Assembly: GCA_016199325.1 (NCBI GenBank) | Contig: JACQGW010000234.1 | Location: forward strand, 1 to 17,238 | Length of the DNA stretch: 17,238 bases | Direction of reading: 5' to 3' | Source: Chloroflexota bacterium | Lineage (GTDB): Bacteria > Chloroflexota > Dehalococcoidia > JACQGW01 | Shown here: positions 6,932 through 14,578 of the stretch, piece after piece | How positions within the stretch are numbered: position 1 is the first letter of the stretch | How the letters are laid out: each line of letters starts with the position of its first letter | Program-made: the position numbers and the translations under genes | The notes under the pieces: generated by a model | What the model was told of the DNA's origin: nothing | Seen by the model: the letters and a program-made list of their open reading frames with translations, nothing else | Databases searched by the model: none

Positions 6932-7843
6932 ATGCTGACAATCCTTTCCGAGCCAGAACTCCGATCACCGGTGCTCCTCTGTGGCGTGTCCGGCTGGTCG
7001 GACGCAGCCACGGCAGCCAGCGGTGCGCTCAGGTATCTTCTCCAGAAGCGGCCGGCCGAGATCATCGCTCGATTCGAGCCCGACGATCTGTACGTCTACA
7101 CGATCACTCGGCCGCTCGTCGAGATCGGGAGTGAGAATCGGCGGGTCGTCCGCTGGCCGGATTTCGCCTTCCACGCCATTCGGGTGCCGGACGGGCCGCA
7201 CGATCTGGTCCTGCTGACGGGTCCCGAGCCGGATATCCGCTGGCGTGCCGTGGCCGATGCCGCAGCCGACCACACGCGCCGCCTCGGCGTGTACCAATTG
7301 ATCACCCTGGGCTGCTTCTATGCGCCGGTCCACTACGCGCGTGCGCCGATCATCGTCGCCAGCAGCTCGATTGCAGCCCAGCAGCGCCAGCTCCGGTCGA
7401 TCGGGTCACAGGAGAGCGGCTATCAGGGGCCGACGGGCTTCCTCAGTGCGCTCACGGCCGAGGTGGAGGCGCGCGGAATCGCCCGAGCCTCGATCTGGAC
7501 GGCAGCGCCGAGCTACCTGCCGAACCTCGACAACCCCAAGCTGGCCGCCGCCCTGCTCGAGGTTGTCGAGCGGCTGCTGGGCCAGGGCCTCTGGCGTGCC
7601 GAGCTCGAGGCAGCCGGCCGGGATCTCGAACGGCGCGTCCGGGAAGTCCTGCACCAGCGCCCGGACCTTGTCAAGAGCCTCGAGCGACTCGATCCGGGCG
7701 AGCAGGAAAAGCCAGAGCCGGCGGCGAGCGAAGGGGAAGCTCCTCGCGAGTTGCCGACGACCGAAGAAGTCCTGCGGGAAGCCGAAGAGCACTTCCGCCG
7801 CCTGCGCGGCGAGGACGCCGACGACCAGCCCCGCGGCCAGTAG
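6932..7843 (+). CDS. PAC2 (proteasome assembly chaperone 2) family protein
   Basis: The 303-aa product has the PAC2-family pattern: an N-terminal strand and glycine turn with GVSGWSDAATAAS (18-30), a central LVLLTGPEPDIRWR segment, a turn-rich GCFYAPVHYARAPI region and EVEARGIARASIWTAAPSYLP. The family is named after a eukaryotic proteasome assembly chaperone but is widespread in archaea, actinobacteria and Chloroflexota, where its role is not settled. The last 60 residues are a highly charged Glu/Arg tail, probably helical or disordered. The start at 6932 is chosen because the promoter at 6872-6900 lies over the alternative upstream ATG. The ribosome binding site is weak. No proteasome genes are visible in the window. 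Confidence 0.85.
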   Translation: MLTILSEPELRSPVLLCGVSGWSDAATAASGALRYLLQKRPAEIIARFEPDDLYVYTITRPLVEIGSENRRVVRWPDFAFHAIRVPDGPHDLVLLTGPEPDIRWRAVADAAADHTRRLGVYQLITLGCFYAPVHYARAPIIVASSSIAAQQRQLRSIGSQESGYQGPTGFLSALTAEVEARGIARASIWTAAPSYLPNLDNPKLAAALLEVVERLLGQGLWRAELEAAGRDLERRVREVLHQRPDLVKSLERLDPGEQEKPEPAASEGEAPRELPTTEEVLREAEEHFRRLRGEDADDQPRGQ

Positions 7844-7847
7844 GCCC

Positions 7848-7875
7848 GTCATACGTCATGCGTCATACGTCATGG
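7848..7875. repeat. Heptamer microsatellite, four GTCATRC-type units
   Basis: GTCATAC, GTCATGC, GTCATAC and GTCATGG run in tandem immediately after the PAC2 stop codon. This is the same 7-bp family as 1722-1770 in the opposite orientation. Confidence 0.75.
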
Positions 7876-7932
7876 GCGAGGGCCCCGACAACCAGCCCCG
7901 GCCAGCAGGGGCGAAAACCGCCGAGATCGGGC

Positions 7933-8001
7933 TTCTGGTTGATGGTTTCCGGTGTCTGGTTGGGGAGGAGACAACCAGACACCGGAAACCATCAACCAGA
8001 A
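7933..8001. repeat. Perfect 30-bp inverted repeat between convergent genes; possible bidirectional terminator
   Basis: The arms 7933-7962 and 7972-8001 are exact reverse complements across 30 bp, with a 9-nt loop GGGAGGAGA. The right arm overlaps the last codons and the stop of the minus-strand Ldh2 gene (stop at 7992-7994). Its position between two converging genes fits a bidirectional terminator, but a perfect 30-bp stem is much longer than usual terminators and the flanks lack T-runs. A palindromic repeat element is equally likely. Confidence 0.85.
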
Positions 8002-9059
8002 ACCCCGTCCATGAGGATGCCTCGGGCCGCGGCCAGATCTCGGAGGTGGCGGACGATCGACGCCGGCATCGGAATGCCGTCCTGTAGTCCGCGCTCCCGG
8101 CGTGCCCAGCCGAGATCCCCCGGCGCTCGAACGCGATCTGCGGCGGAGGCAGGCGGCGATGAACGGACCTCACGGACGAGCTGGTCTGTCCGTCGCTTGA
8201 ACTCGGGCAGCGGCGTGAACAGGCTCGGGTCGATGGCGAGGAAGAAGTGACCCTCGTCCCACGGTCGTGGACCGCGCTCGACCTCGACGGTGTGCTCCTG
8301 TCCGATACGGGCGCCGGAGAGCCCTGCGGCCAGCGCCTCCATGGCGAGCGCCAACCCGAACCCCTTGTGACCGGCCAGGGGCGCCCCGAGGGGGACCCCC
8401 AGCCCCGCCAGCGCCTTGCTCAGCTCCGCTGTCGGGTTGCCCTCGGCGTCGAGCGCCCAGCCGGTCGGGAGCGCATCGCCCTCGGCGGCTGCCAGCTCGA
8501 TCTTCCCACCGGCGACGACGCTGGTCGCGACATCCAGCACGATGGGTGGCTCCTCGGCTGTCGGAATGGCATAGGCTATCGGGTTGTTGCCGACGACCGG
8601 TGCCGTGCCACCCGCGGGAGCCATGAAGAGGTTTCCGTTGGTCGTCGCAAAGCCGATCAGGTCGGGCAGCGCCATCATGGCGTAGTAGCCTGCAGCGCCG
8701 AAATGGTTGGAGTTCCGGACGGCGACGGCGCCGATCCCGTGCGCCTTCGCCCTGGCGACGCAGATCTCCATCGCCATGCTGGCGACGACCTGCCCCGGCC
8801 CGGCGTCGCCGTCGACAACCGCCGCCGCTCCCGCTTCGGAGACGACGCGTGGATTGGCTCTCCGGTTGATGATCCCTAGCTCGATGCGCTTCACGTACGC
8901 CGGAACGGCGCGCATCCCGTGCGAGTGCATGCCTCGCAAGTCCGCCTCCGTCTGAACCCGCACAATCGTCTCGGCGTGTTCCCGGCTCAGTCCGGCATCG
9001 ACGAAGAGGGCCACTCCAACCTCGCGCAGCGCCGCCAGAGAGACGGTGATCCGTTCCAT
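7992..9059 (-). CDS. Ldh2-family NAD(P)-dependent oxidoreductase (malate/L-lactate/ureidoglycolate dehydrogenase type)
   Basis: This 355-aa protein matches the Ldh family II oxidoreductases in length and motifs. Visible are ADLRGMHSHGMRAVPAY (39-55; the SHGxR signature, with His47 and Arg50), NSNHFGAAGYYAMMA (117-130, conserved His119), GNNPIAYAIP (157-166), DVATSVVAGGKI (176-187) and GHKGFGLALAMEALAAGLSGA (230-250). The family reduces or oxidises 2-oxo/2-hydroxy acids with NAD(P) in the cytosol; members include malate, sulfolactate, ureidoglycolate and 2,3-diketogulonate enzymes, so substrate is open. The start is fixed by GGAGGT with 8-nt spacing (9068-9073 region on the minus strand). A minus-strand open frame extends upstream to 9623 but consists of repeat DNA and lacks family similarity. 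Confidence 0.92.
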   Translation of the reverse strand: MERITVSLAALREVGVALFVDAGLSREHAETIVRVQTEADLRGMHSHGMRAVPAYVKRIELGIINRRANPRVVSEAGAAAVVDGDAGPGQVVASMAMEICVARAKAHGIGAVAVRNSNHFGAAGYYAMMALPDLIGFATTNGNLFMAPAGGTAPVVGNNPIAYAIPTAEEPPIVLDVATSVVAGGKIELAAAEGDALPTGWALDAEGNPTAELSKALAGLGVPLGAPLAGHKGFGLALAMEALAAGLSGARIGQEHTVEVERGPRPWDEGHFFLAIDPSLFTPLPEFKRRTDQLVREVRSSPPASAADRVRAPGDLGWARRERGLQDGIPMPASIVRHLRDLAAARGILMDGVSG

Positions 9060-9122
9060 CTTCGAGCACCTCCAGCAATCAGCGGTCAGCCGTCCGCAGC
9101 CAGCGGCGAACCGCGGGGTGAG

Positions 9123-9152
9123 AAGGTAGCAGGATCGGGCGCTCCCTGTCAA
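9123..9152 (-). promoter_or_regulatory. Promoter for the Ldh2-family gene
   Basis: On the minus strand a perfect TTGACA (9152-9147) is followed after 18 bp by TACCTT (9128-9123) with a TGC extension. Transcription would start near 9116, with a leader of about 57 nt. Confidence 0.55.
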
Positions 9153-9153
9153 C

Positions 9154-9193
9154 GTAGGAACTCGTAGGAACTCGTAGGAGCTCGTAGGAACCG
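9154..9193. repeat. Decamer tandem repeat, four GTAGGAACTC-type units
   Basis: Four exact-length 10-bp units lie next to the Ldh2 promoter. The reverse-complement units recur at 9511-9540 and 12062-12086. Confidence 0.8.
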
Positions 9194-9210
9194 ATGGAGA
9201 CGGCGACGAT

Positions 9211-9279
9211 CCGAGCCGCGACCGTGAGGGAGCGGTCCCCGGGCGTCCGTCCGAGCCGCGACCGTGAGGGAGCGGTCCC
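9211..9279. repeat. Two direct copies of a GAGCCGCGACC...GAGGGAGCGGTC repeat, 40-bp period
   Basis: Copies begin at 9211 and 9251 and share about 29 bp (starting CCGAGCCGCGACCGTGAGGG). Inverted copies occur at 9397-9488 and a diverged copy forms the arms of the hairpin at 14768-14852. From memory, very similar sequences are scattered in other genomes with repeat-rich spacers; I cannot check which. Confidence 0.8.
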
Positions 9280-9396
9280 GGGCGCGGGGGTCGGAGGTCG
9301 GTGGGGGCCGGAGGAACGCACCCGGGAGGGTTGTCGCCCTTTTGTTTCCGGGGAACACGGGATACCCGCGGAAACCCGCCCCACCGGCGCTGGGCC

Positions 9397-9488
9397 GGTC
9401 CCTTACGGTCGCGGCTCGGTTCGTCGGGGTCCCGGTCGGCCATCGCGCCGTGGGCGCCGGGGACCGCTCCCTCACGGTCGCGGCTCGG
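9397..9488. repeat. Two inverted copies of the same GAGCCGCGACC repeat
   Basis: Copies at about 9397-9419 and 9461-9488 read CCTCACGGTCGCGGCTCGG, the reverse complement of the copies at 9211 and 9251. Each is followed by TTCGTCGGGGTC. Together with the decamers on both sides the block 9154-9540 is a large nested imperfect inverted repeat. The 110 bp in the middle contains no gene. Confidence 0.8.
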
Positions 9489-9510
9489 TTCGTCGGGGTC
9501 TCCGTCGGTC

Positions 9511-9540
9511 CCTACGAGTTCCCACGAGTTCCCACGAGTT
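9511..9540. repeat. Decamer tandem repeat, three CCYACGAGTT units
   Basis: Three 10-bp units, the reverse complement of the family at 9154-9193, lie directly upstream of the methyltransferase gene. Confidence 0.8.
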
Positions 9541-9564
9541 CGCTTGGGAGGGAATACCGCAGCC

Positions 9565-10314
9565 ATGAAGCCGTTCGACGATGCCAGGAGGAACCGAGCC
9601 CACTGGGATCGGGAGAGTGACACCTACCAGGAGACTCATGGCCCCCAACTGAATACCCGCGCCTGCGCCTGGGGCGTCTGGGCGCTGCCGGAGGACGAGC
9701 TGCGCGTGCTGGGAGACGTCGGCGGGAAAGACATCCTCGAGCTGGGGTGCGGCGCCGCTCAGTGGTCCATCTTCCTTGCCAGGCGGGGGGCCAGACCGGT
9801 TGGCCTGGACAACTCGGCTCGCCAGCTCCACCACGCCCGAAGGCTGATGGCAGCGGCAGGCGTCGACTTCCCCCTCCTCCACGCGAGCGCCGAGGCCGTG
9901 CCGCTGGCCGACGAGCGTTTCGACGTCGTGTTCTGCGACCACGGCGCGATATCCTTCGCCGACCCGGCGAAGACCGTGCCCGAGGCCGCCCGACTGCTCC
10001 GTCCCGATGGGCTCCTCGCCTTCAACCTGTCGAGCCCGTTCATCTCCCTGTGCTGGAACGAGGAGACCGACCGGGTCGAAGAGCAGTTGCGGACCGACTA
10101 CTTCGGCCTCGGCCGGTACGAGGACGGTGACCACGTCGAGTACCAGCTCCCCTACGGCGAGTGGATCCGCCTGTTCCGGCGGCACGGGCTCGTCGTCGAG
10201 GACCTGATCGAGCTTCGCCCGCCCGCGGGCGCGCCGACGACCTACGACCTGGCGCCAAACGAGTGGGCCAGGCGGTGGCCGGCGGAGAATATCTGGAAGG
10301 CCCGCAAAGCTTAG
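9565..10314 (+). CDS. Class I SAM-dependent methyltransferase
   Basis: This 249-aa protein has a Methyltransf_11/25-like fold. Motif I is DILELGCGAAQWS (56-68), the acidic residue for the ribose hydroxyls is Asp82 in PVGLDNS, and ERFDVVFCDHGAISF (117-131) and AARLLRPDGLLAFNLSSPF (141-159) are the later strands. The C-terminal part, with DGDHVEYQLPYGEWIRLFRRHGLVVEDLIELRPP, resembles the substrate-cap region of small-molecule methyltransferases. The substrate is unknown. A GGGAGGG at 9546-9552 lies 12 nt before the ATG; the frame is open upstream, but that sequence is repeat DNA. The last four bases overlap the end of the convergent deacylase gene. Confidence 0.88.
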   Translation: MKPFDDARRNRAHWDRESDTYQETHGPQLNTRACAWGVWALPEDELRVLGDVGGKDILELGCGAAQWSIFLARRGARPVGLDNSARQLHHARRLMAAAGVDFPLLHASAEAVPLADERFDVVFCDHGAISFADPAKTVPEAARLLRPDGLLAFNLSSPFISLCWNEETDRVEEQLRTDYFGLGRYEDGDHVEYQLPYGEWIRLFRRHGLVVEDLIELRPPAGAPTTYDLAPNEWARRWPAENIWKARKA

Positions 10315-11873
10315 AGGTGGCGCAGCACCTGGCCGGCCCGGACGCCGGTGACCTGGCCGTTCTGGACCGCCATCTGGCCGTTCACGAAGACGTACTTGAT
10401 CCCGGCCGGGGGCTGGCAGGGATCCTCATACGTCGCTCGGTCGGCAATGGTGGCGGGGTCGAACACCACCAGGTCGGCCCAGTAGCCGGGGCGGATCCAC
10501 CCCCGACTGGAAAGGCCCAGCCGCTCCGCCGGACGGGAGGTCATCCGGGCGATCGCCGCTTCCAGCGAGAGCGCCCGGCGTCGGCGGACGAACTCGGCCA
10601 GCACGCGCGGGAAGGTGCCGTACGTTCGGGGATGGGGCCGGCCGATCAGCAGTCCGTCCGAGCAGATCGTTCCCAGGGGGTGCTTCATGTTCTCGGCGAC
10701 GTCGTCCTCGGAGCCCCAGAACGAGATGCGTGAGACCTCCAGCTCCTCGCCGGCGAGCAGGTCGAGCACCAGATCCTCGGGCGCCTTGCCCTCGGCCGCC
10801 GCCAGGGCGTCCACGCGCTGGCCCTGGTAGTGGGCCAGGCGTTCGCTGCGAACCGAGGCGATCGTGACGGAGTGCCATTCGTCTCCCATGCGCTCGCCGG
10901 TCTCGGTCCGGATGCGCTCGCGAGTCGCAGGATCGCGAAGGCGCGCCAGCAGCTCCAGGGAGCCGCCCTCGTGGGCCCAATCCGGCAGGACCGAGCTCAG
11001 GAGCGTGCTGCCGGCGGCGTACGGATACTGGTCGAAGGTGACCTCCTGGCCGCCCTCCCGCGCCAGCTCGAAGAGGCGCAGCCCCTTCGGCATCAGCCCG
11101 CGGTGCGCCAGGCCCGTCGCCTTGAAATGCGAGACGTGGACGGGCGTGTTGCTCTCTCGCCCGATGGCCAGGGCCTCCTCCAGCGCCTCCAGCAACTGCG
11201 CCCCTTCGTTCCGGACGTGCGTCACGTAGATCCCGCCTCGCTCGCCGACCGGCCGGCAGAGCGCCGCAATCTCGGCCGCATCGCCGTAGTTGCCGGGCGG
11301 GTAGATCAGGCCGGTCGAGAAGCCGAAGGCGCCCTCGAGCATGGCCTGATCGACCTGGCTCACCATCTCGACCAGCTCGACCTCGCTCGGCGCTCGGTTG
11401 GCCATGCCCATCGCCCACATCCGGACCGGACTGTGGCTGACCAGCGCGGCGATATTCTGGGCCGGTCGCGCCGCCTCGATCGCCTCCAGGTACTCGCCAA
11501 AGGTCGTCCAGGACCAGGGGATGGGCGGGTCGCCCTGGAGGCCGGAGAGGTGCCGGCGCCAGGCCGAAACGTGAGCCGGCCGGATCGGCGCCACGCCGAG
11601 ACCATCCTGGCCGACCAGCTCGACGGTGACGCCCTGAAACAGTTTGGGCGCGAGCAGCGGCTGAGCCAGCACGATGAGGTCGGAGTGCGTGTGGGTGTCG
11701 ACGAAGCCGGGCGCCACCGTGAGGTCGTCCAGATCGATGGTCGCGGCCGCCGACGCGTTGCCCAACCGGCCCACCGCCGCGATACGGCCCTCCCGCAGGC
11801 CGACGTCGGCTCGGAACCAGGGATTGCCGCTGCCGTCTACGACGCGTCCGCCGCGAAGCACGAGGTCAAACAT
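10311..11873 (-). CDS. N-acyl-D-amino-acid deacylase family amidohydrolase
   Basis: The 520-aa product belongs to the D-aminoacylase/dihydroorotase-like amidohydrolases, which hydrolyse N-acyl-D-amino acids or related amides in the cytosol. Seen are FDLVLRGGRVVDGSG (2-15), the metal-binding GFVDTHTHSD (56-65; His61, His63), GVTVELVGQDGLGVAP (81-96), GAFGFSTGLIYPPG, a THVRNEG segment, VHVSHFKATG, and ICSDGLLIGRPHPRTYGTFPRVL with the catalytic Asp near the C-terminal third. The C-terminal small domain GYWADLVVFDPATI is also typical. By spacing, Asp90 lies where the Alcaligenes enzyme has its bridging Cys96. The ATG at 11873 follows AAAGGA with about 7-nt spacing and gives the normal N-terminus. 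No clear promoter is seen; the upstream DNA holds dispersed repeats. Confidence 0.92.
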   Translation of the reverse strand: MFDLVLRGGRVVDGSGNPWFRADVGLREGRIAAVGRLGNASAAATIDLDDLTVAPGFVDTHTHSDLIVLAQPLLAPKLFQGVTVELVGQDGLGVAPIRPAHVSAWRRHLSGLQGDPPIPWSWTTFGEYLEAIEAARPAQNIAALVSHSPVRMWAMGMANRAPSEVELVEMVSQVDQAMLEGAFGFSTGLIYPPGNYGDAAEIAALCRPVGERGGIYVTHVRNEGAQLLEALEEALAIGRESNTPVHVSHFKATGLAHRGLMPKGLRLFELAREGGQEVTFDQYPYAAGSTLLSSVLPDWAHEGGSLELLARLRDPATRERIRTETGERMGDEWHSVTIASVRSERLAHYQGQRVDALAAAEGKAPEDLVLDLLAGEELEVSRISFWGSEDDVAENMKHPLGTICSDGLLIGRPHPRTYGTFPRVLAEFVRRRRALSLEAAIARMTSRPAERLGLSSRGWIRPGYWADLVVFDPATIADRATYEDPCQPPAGIKYVFVNGQMAVQNGQVTGVRAGQVLRHL

Positions 11874-11903
11874 GATTGGTCCTTTCTCCAGGCTGCGAGA
11901 GCG

Positions 11904-11950
11904 AACGAACCGCCGAGACGCCAAGAGCGCCAAGGAAAACGCCAAGAGCG
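11904..11950. repeat. Dispersed GCCAAGAGCGCC repeat
   Basis: Units of GACGCCAAGAGCGCCAAGG type recur three times within about 45 bp in the leader of the deacylase gene. Read in one frame they give RRDAKSAKENAKSA, a pattern I recall from spacer repeats in several bacterial phyla. It does not look coding here. Confidence 0.5.
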
Positions 11951-12061
11951 CGGGTTGGGCGTTCGGTCGATCCCTCTGCAAACCGCTCCGGTCTCACGAA
12001 ACCGTGCGCGTAGCATGCCACAATTCGCCTGAAAGGTTCAAGGCTCGCGGTTCACTGCGCG

Positions 12062-12086
12062 CCCACGAGCTCCTACGAGTTCCCAC
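12062..12086. repeat. Decamer repeat, about 2.5 units
   Basis: CCCACGAGCT and CCTACGAGTT followed by CCCAC are a third locus of the decamer family seen at 9154-9193 and 9511-9540. The rest of 11951-12110 contains no gene. Confidence 0.65.
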
Positions 12087-12111
12087 TAGGCCGTGAACCC
12101 GATTCCGGGCC

Positions 12112-12140
12112 TTGACGGAACGCTCGACAGCCTCTATCAT
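12112..12140 (+). promoter_or_regulatory. Sigma-70 type promoter for the nfeD-slipin operon
   Basis: TTGACG (12112-12117) and TATCAT (12135-12140) are separated by exactly 17 bp. The leader to the ATG at 12187 would be about 40 nt. Confidence 0.65.
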
Positions 12141-12186
12141 CGTCGGTGCCAGGTCTCGCCGACGCTGGCCGGGGTAGGTGGTTCCG

Positions 12187-13596
12187 ATGGCTGCCAAGGT
12201 CCTGTCTGGCGCCACCTGCACGCTCCTCATCGCCCTCCTGTGGCTGGCGTCGAGTGCCGGCGCGGAGGAAGCGATGCGCAGGAGCGATCTTCCGGCTGCC
12301 TTGAGGGGCACCGCCCCGCTGCTCGGCGAGAGCCCCGCCCCGGTTCACGTCGCCCGTCTGACCGGAGTCATCGACCCGATCGCCGCACAGCACCTGGTGC
12401 GCATCCTCGATCGGGCGGAGCACGAAGGCGCCGCCGCCCTGATCCTGCTCCTCGATACGCCGGGCGGGCTCGACTCGGCGATGCGGGCGATGACGCAGCG
12501 CATCCTGGCCGCGAAAGTGCCGGTGATTGTTTACGTCGCGCCGGCCGGAGCGCGGGCGGCGTCGGCCGGCATGTTCATCGCCCTTGCCGCCCACATCGCG
12601 GCGATGACCCCCGGCACCAACATCGGCGCGGCCCACCCGGTGAGCGTCGGCGGCCAGACCGACCCGGTCATGGCCGACAAGCTGGCGAACGATGCCGCGT
12701 CGACGGCGCGCGCCCTGGCCGGCCAGCGGGGCCGGAACGCCGACTGGGCCGACCGCGCCGTGCGGGAGAGCATCTCGGCGACGGACGCCGAAGCGCTGGC
12801 CGGCGGGGTGATCGATCTCGTCGCACGCGACCTCGATGACCTCTGCGACCGACTGGACGGGCGGACCGTGCAGACCGCCGACGGCCCGCGCCGGCTCGCC
12901 ACGCGGGGAGCGCCGCGGGTGGTGGCCGACATGACCATCCTGGAAGCCACGCTGCACACCCTGCTGAATCCGAATGTCGCCTTCATCCTGTTGAACCTGG
13001 GCGTGCTCGGCTTGCTCGCCGAGTTCTATCATCCCGGCACGCTCGTCCCGGGCATCTCCGGCGTGATCGCCATCCTCCTGGCGTTCGTCGCCCTGGGCAC
13101 CCTGCCGGTGAACAGCGGGGGGGTGCTCCTGCTCCTCCTGGCCTTCGTGCTCTTCGTCGTCGACGTCTACGCCGCCGCGCACGGCGTGCTCTCGGTAGGC
13201 GGCGCCGTCGCATTCGTGCTGGGCGGCCTGCTGCTCTTCAGCCCGCTGGACGCTCGTCCCTGGCAACCGGGACCGCTGGCGGTGAGCCCGTGGGTCGTCG
13301 GAGGGATTGCGGCGGTGTTCGTCGCCTTCTTCCTCCTGGTCGTCCGAACCAGCCTGACCGTCCGGCGCCTCGGCGTCCAGATGCGCGACGGGCCGGATGT
13401 CGGACAGATCGCCGTTGCCCTGACCGATCTGGACCCGGACGGGGTGGTCAGGCTTGCCGGCGAGGACTGGTCGGCGATCGCCGAAGCGGGCGCCATTCGC
13501 GCGGGCGATTCAGTTGAAGTCGTCGAGCGGGAGGGGCTCCGTCTGCGCGTGCGCCGCGCTGCGGCCGCTTCCTCCCCGTCGATTGCTCCGTCTTGA
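12187..13596 (+). CDS. NfeD-family membrane-bound serine protease (long form with ClpP-like domain)
   Basis: The 469-aa protein has a signal peptide (1-26, cleavage near SSAGA/EE), a ClpP-like protease domain (about 50-225), five or so membrane segments (about 260-390) and a C-terminal NfeD OB-fold (about 405-457, with ALTDLDPDGVVRLAGEDWSA). Catalytic features are LLLDTPGGLDSAM (88-99), Ser126 in ARAASAGMF and probably Lys165 in ADKLANDA, 39 residues later, as in the Pyrococcus 1510-N stomatin-specific protease (Ser97/Lys138). Such proteins cleave the C-terminal part of the partner stomatin/slipin. The slipin gene follows after 26 nt, the conserved operon arrangement. A GTG at 12178 is in frame, but the ATG at 12187 has AGGTGG at better spacing. 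Confidence 0.93.
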   Translation: MAAKVLSGATCTLLIALLWLASSAGAEEAMRRSDLPAALRGTAPLLGESPAPVHVARLTGVIDPIAAQHLVRILDRAEHEGAAALILLLDTPGGLDSAMRAMTQRILAAKVPVIVYVAPAGARAASAGMFIALAAHIAAMTPGTNIGAAHPVSVGGQTDPVMADKLANDAASTARALAGQRGRNADWADRAVRESISATDAEALAGGVIDLVARDLDDLCDRLDGRTVQTADGPRRLATRGAPRVVADMTILEATLHTLLNPNVAFILLNLGVLGLLAEFYHPGTLVPGISGVIAILLAFVALGTLPVNSGGVLLLLLAFVLFVVDVYAAAHGVLSVGGAVAFVLGGLLLFSPLDARPWQPGPLAVSPWVVGGIAAVFVAFFLLVVRTSLTVRRLGVQMRDGPDVGQIAVALTDLDPDGVVRLAGEDWSAIAEAGAIRAGDSVEVVEREGLRLRVRRAAAASSPSIAPS

Positions 13597-13622
13597 AGAT
13601 TGACTGAGAAGGAGGCGACAGG

Positions 13623-14558
13623 ATGGATACGGGGTTTCTGGGGACGCTCATCGTCGTCGGGGTGGTGCTGGTCGTCGCCGTCGCCATCGCCGTCAACGCG
13701 GTCTACATCGTGCGGGAGTACCAGCGGCTGGTGGTCTTCCGGCTGGGGCGCAGCGTCGGCAGCCGCGGCCCCGGGCTCGTGCTGCTCATCCCCATCGTCG
13801 ATCGAGCGGTCTGGGTCGATCTACGCGAGCAGTTCCTCCAGATCCCGCATCAGACGTGCATCACCAAGGACAACGCCCCCATCGGCATCGACTTCCTGAT
13901 CTACTGGAAGGTGACCGAGCCAAACCGCTCGGTCATCCAGGTGGCGAACTTCGCGGGGGCGTCTCAGGGCGTCGCCACGACAACGCTCCGCGCCGTCATC
14001 GGCGACATCCCGCTCGACGACGTGCTGGCCAAGCGCGAGCAGATCAACCAGTTGCTCCGTCTGAAGCTGGATGAAGTGACCGAGCGCTGGGGCGTGAAGG
14101 TGACGACCGTCGAGATCCGAGAGATCGTGCCGCCGCGGGAGATCCAGGAGGCGATGAACCGCCAGATGTCGGCCGAGCGGAATCGGCGGGCGATGGTGAC
14201 CGAGTCGGACGGCAAGCGCGAGGCGGCCATCCTGGTCGCCGAGGGCGAGAAGCAGTCGGCGATCCTGCGCGCGGAGGGCAAGCGCCAGTCGACGATCCTC
14301 GAAGCCGAGGGCGACCGTCAGGCCCAACTGCTGCGGGCCGAGGGCTTCGCGCTGGCACTGCGGGCCATCTCCGAAGTGGCGAGCCGGCTGGACAGCAAGA
14401 CCATCGGGCTCCAGTACCTCGAAGCGCTGAAGGGGCTCGGCAACGCTCCCTCGACCAAGCTGTTGCTCCCGTTGGAGTTCACGAACCTGCTCCGCCCGAT
14501 GATCGACCACGCCGCCCAGGCGGTCAAGCCAGACGGACTCTCGCCGAGTGGGACGTAG
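13623..14558 (+). CDS. Slipin (SPFH/Band 7, stomatin-like membrane protein)
   Basis: This 311-aa protein has one N-terminal membrane anchor (about 6-29), an SPFH/Band 7 domain starting REYQRLVVFRLGR (31-43) with RGPGLVLLIPIVDRAVWVDLREQ and CITKDNAPIGIDFLIYWKV, and a heptad/11-residue repeated coiled-coil of ILxAEGxxQ units at about 180-245. The C-terminal SSTKLLLPLEF-like segment (277-286) resembles the hydrophobic region that NfeD proteases recognise. SPFH proteins form large oligomeric rings at membrane microdomains. The start is fixed by AAGGAGG with 8-nt spacing. It is co-transcribed with the NfeD gene. It is clearly slipin-type rather than FtsH-associated HflK/C. Confidence 0.94.
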   Translation: MDTGFLGTLIVVGVVLVVAVAIAVNAVYIVREYQRLVVFRLGRSVGSRGPGLVLLIPIVDRAVWVDLREQFLQIPHQTCITKDNAPIGIDFLIYWKVTEPNRSVIQVANFAGASQGVATTTLRAVIGDIPLDDVLAKREQINQLLRLKLDEVTERWGVKVTTVEIREIVPPREIQEAMNRQMSAERNRRAMVTESDGKREAAILVAEGEKQSAILRAEGKRQSTILEAEGDRQAQLLRAEGFALALRAISEVASRLDSKTIGLQYLEALKGLGNAPSTKLLLPLEFTNLLRPMIDHAAQAVKPDGLSPSGT

Positions 14559-14578
14559 GGCAGCGGGGACGGCGGCCT

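Noticed and set aside
9154..9540. Repeat block considered as a CRISPR array
   Set aside because: Copies are few, in both orientations, with unequal spacing and no spacers of constant length.
12073..13266. Minus-strand open frame of 397 codons opposite the NfeD gene
   Set aside because: His/Gln/Arg-rich shadow; the plus-strand NfeD protein has signal peptide, catalytic residues and membrane segments.
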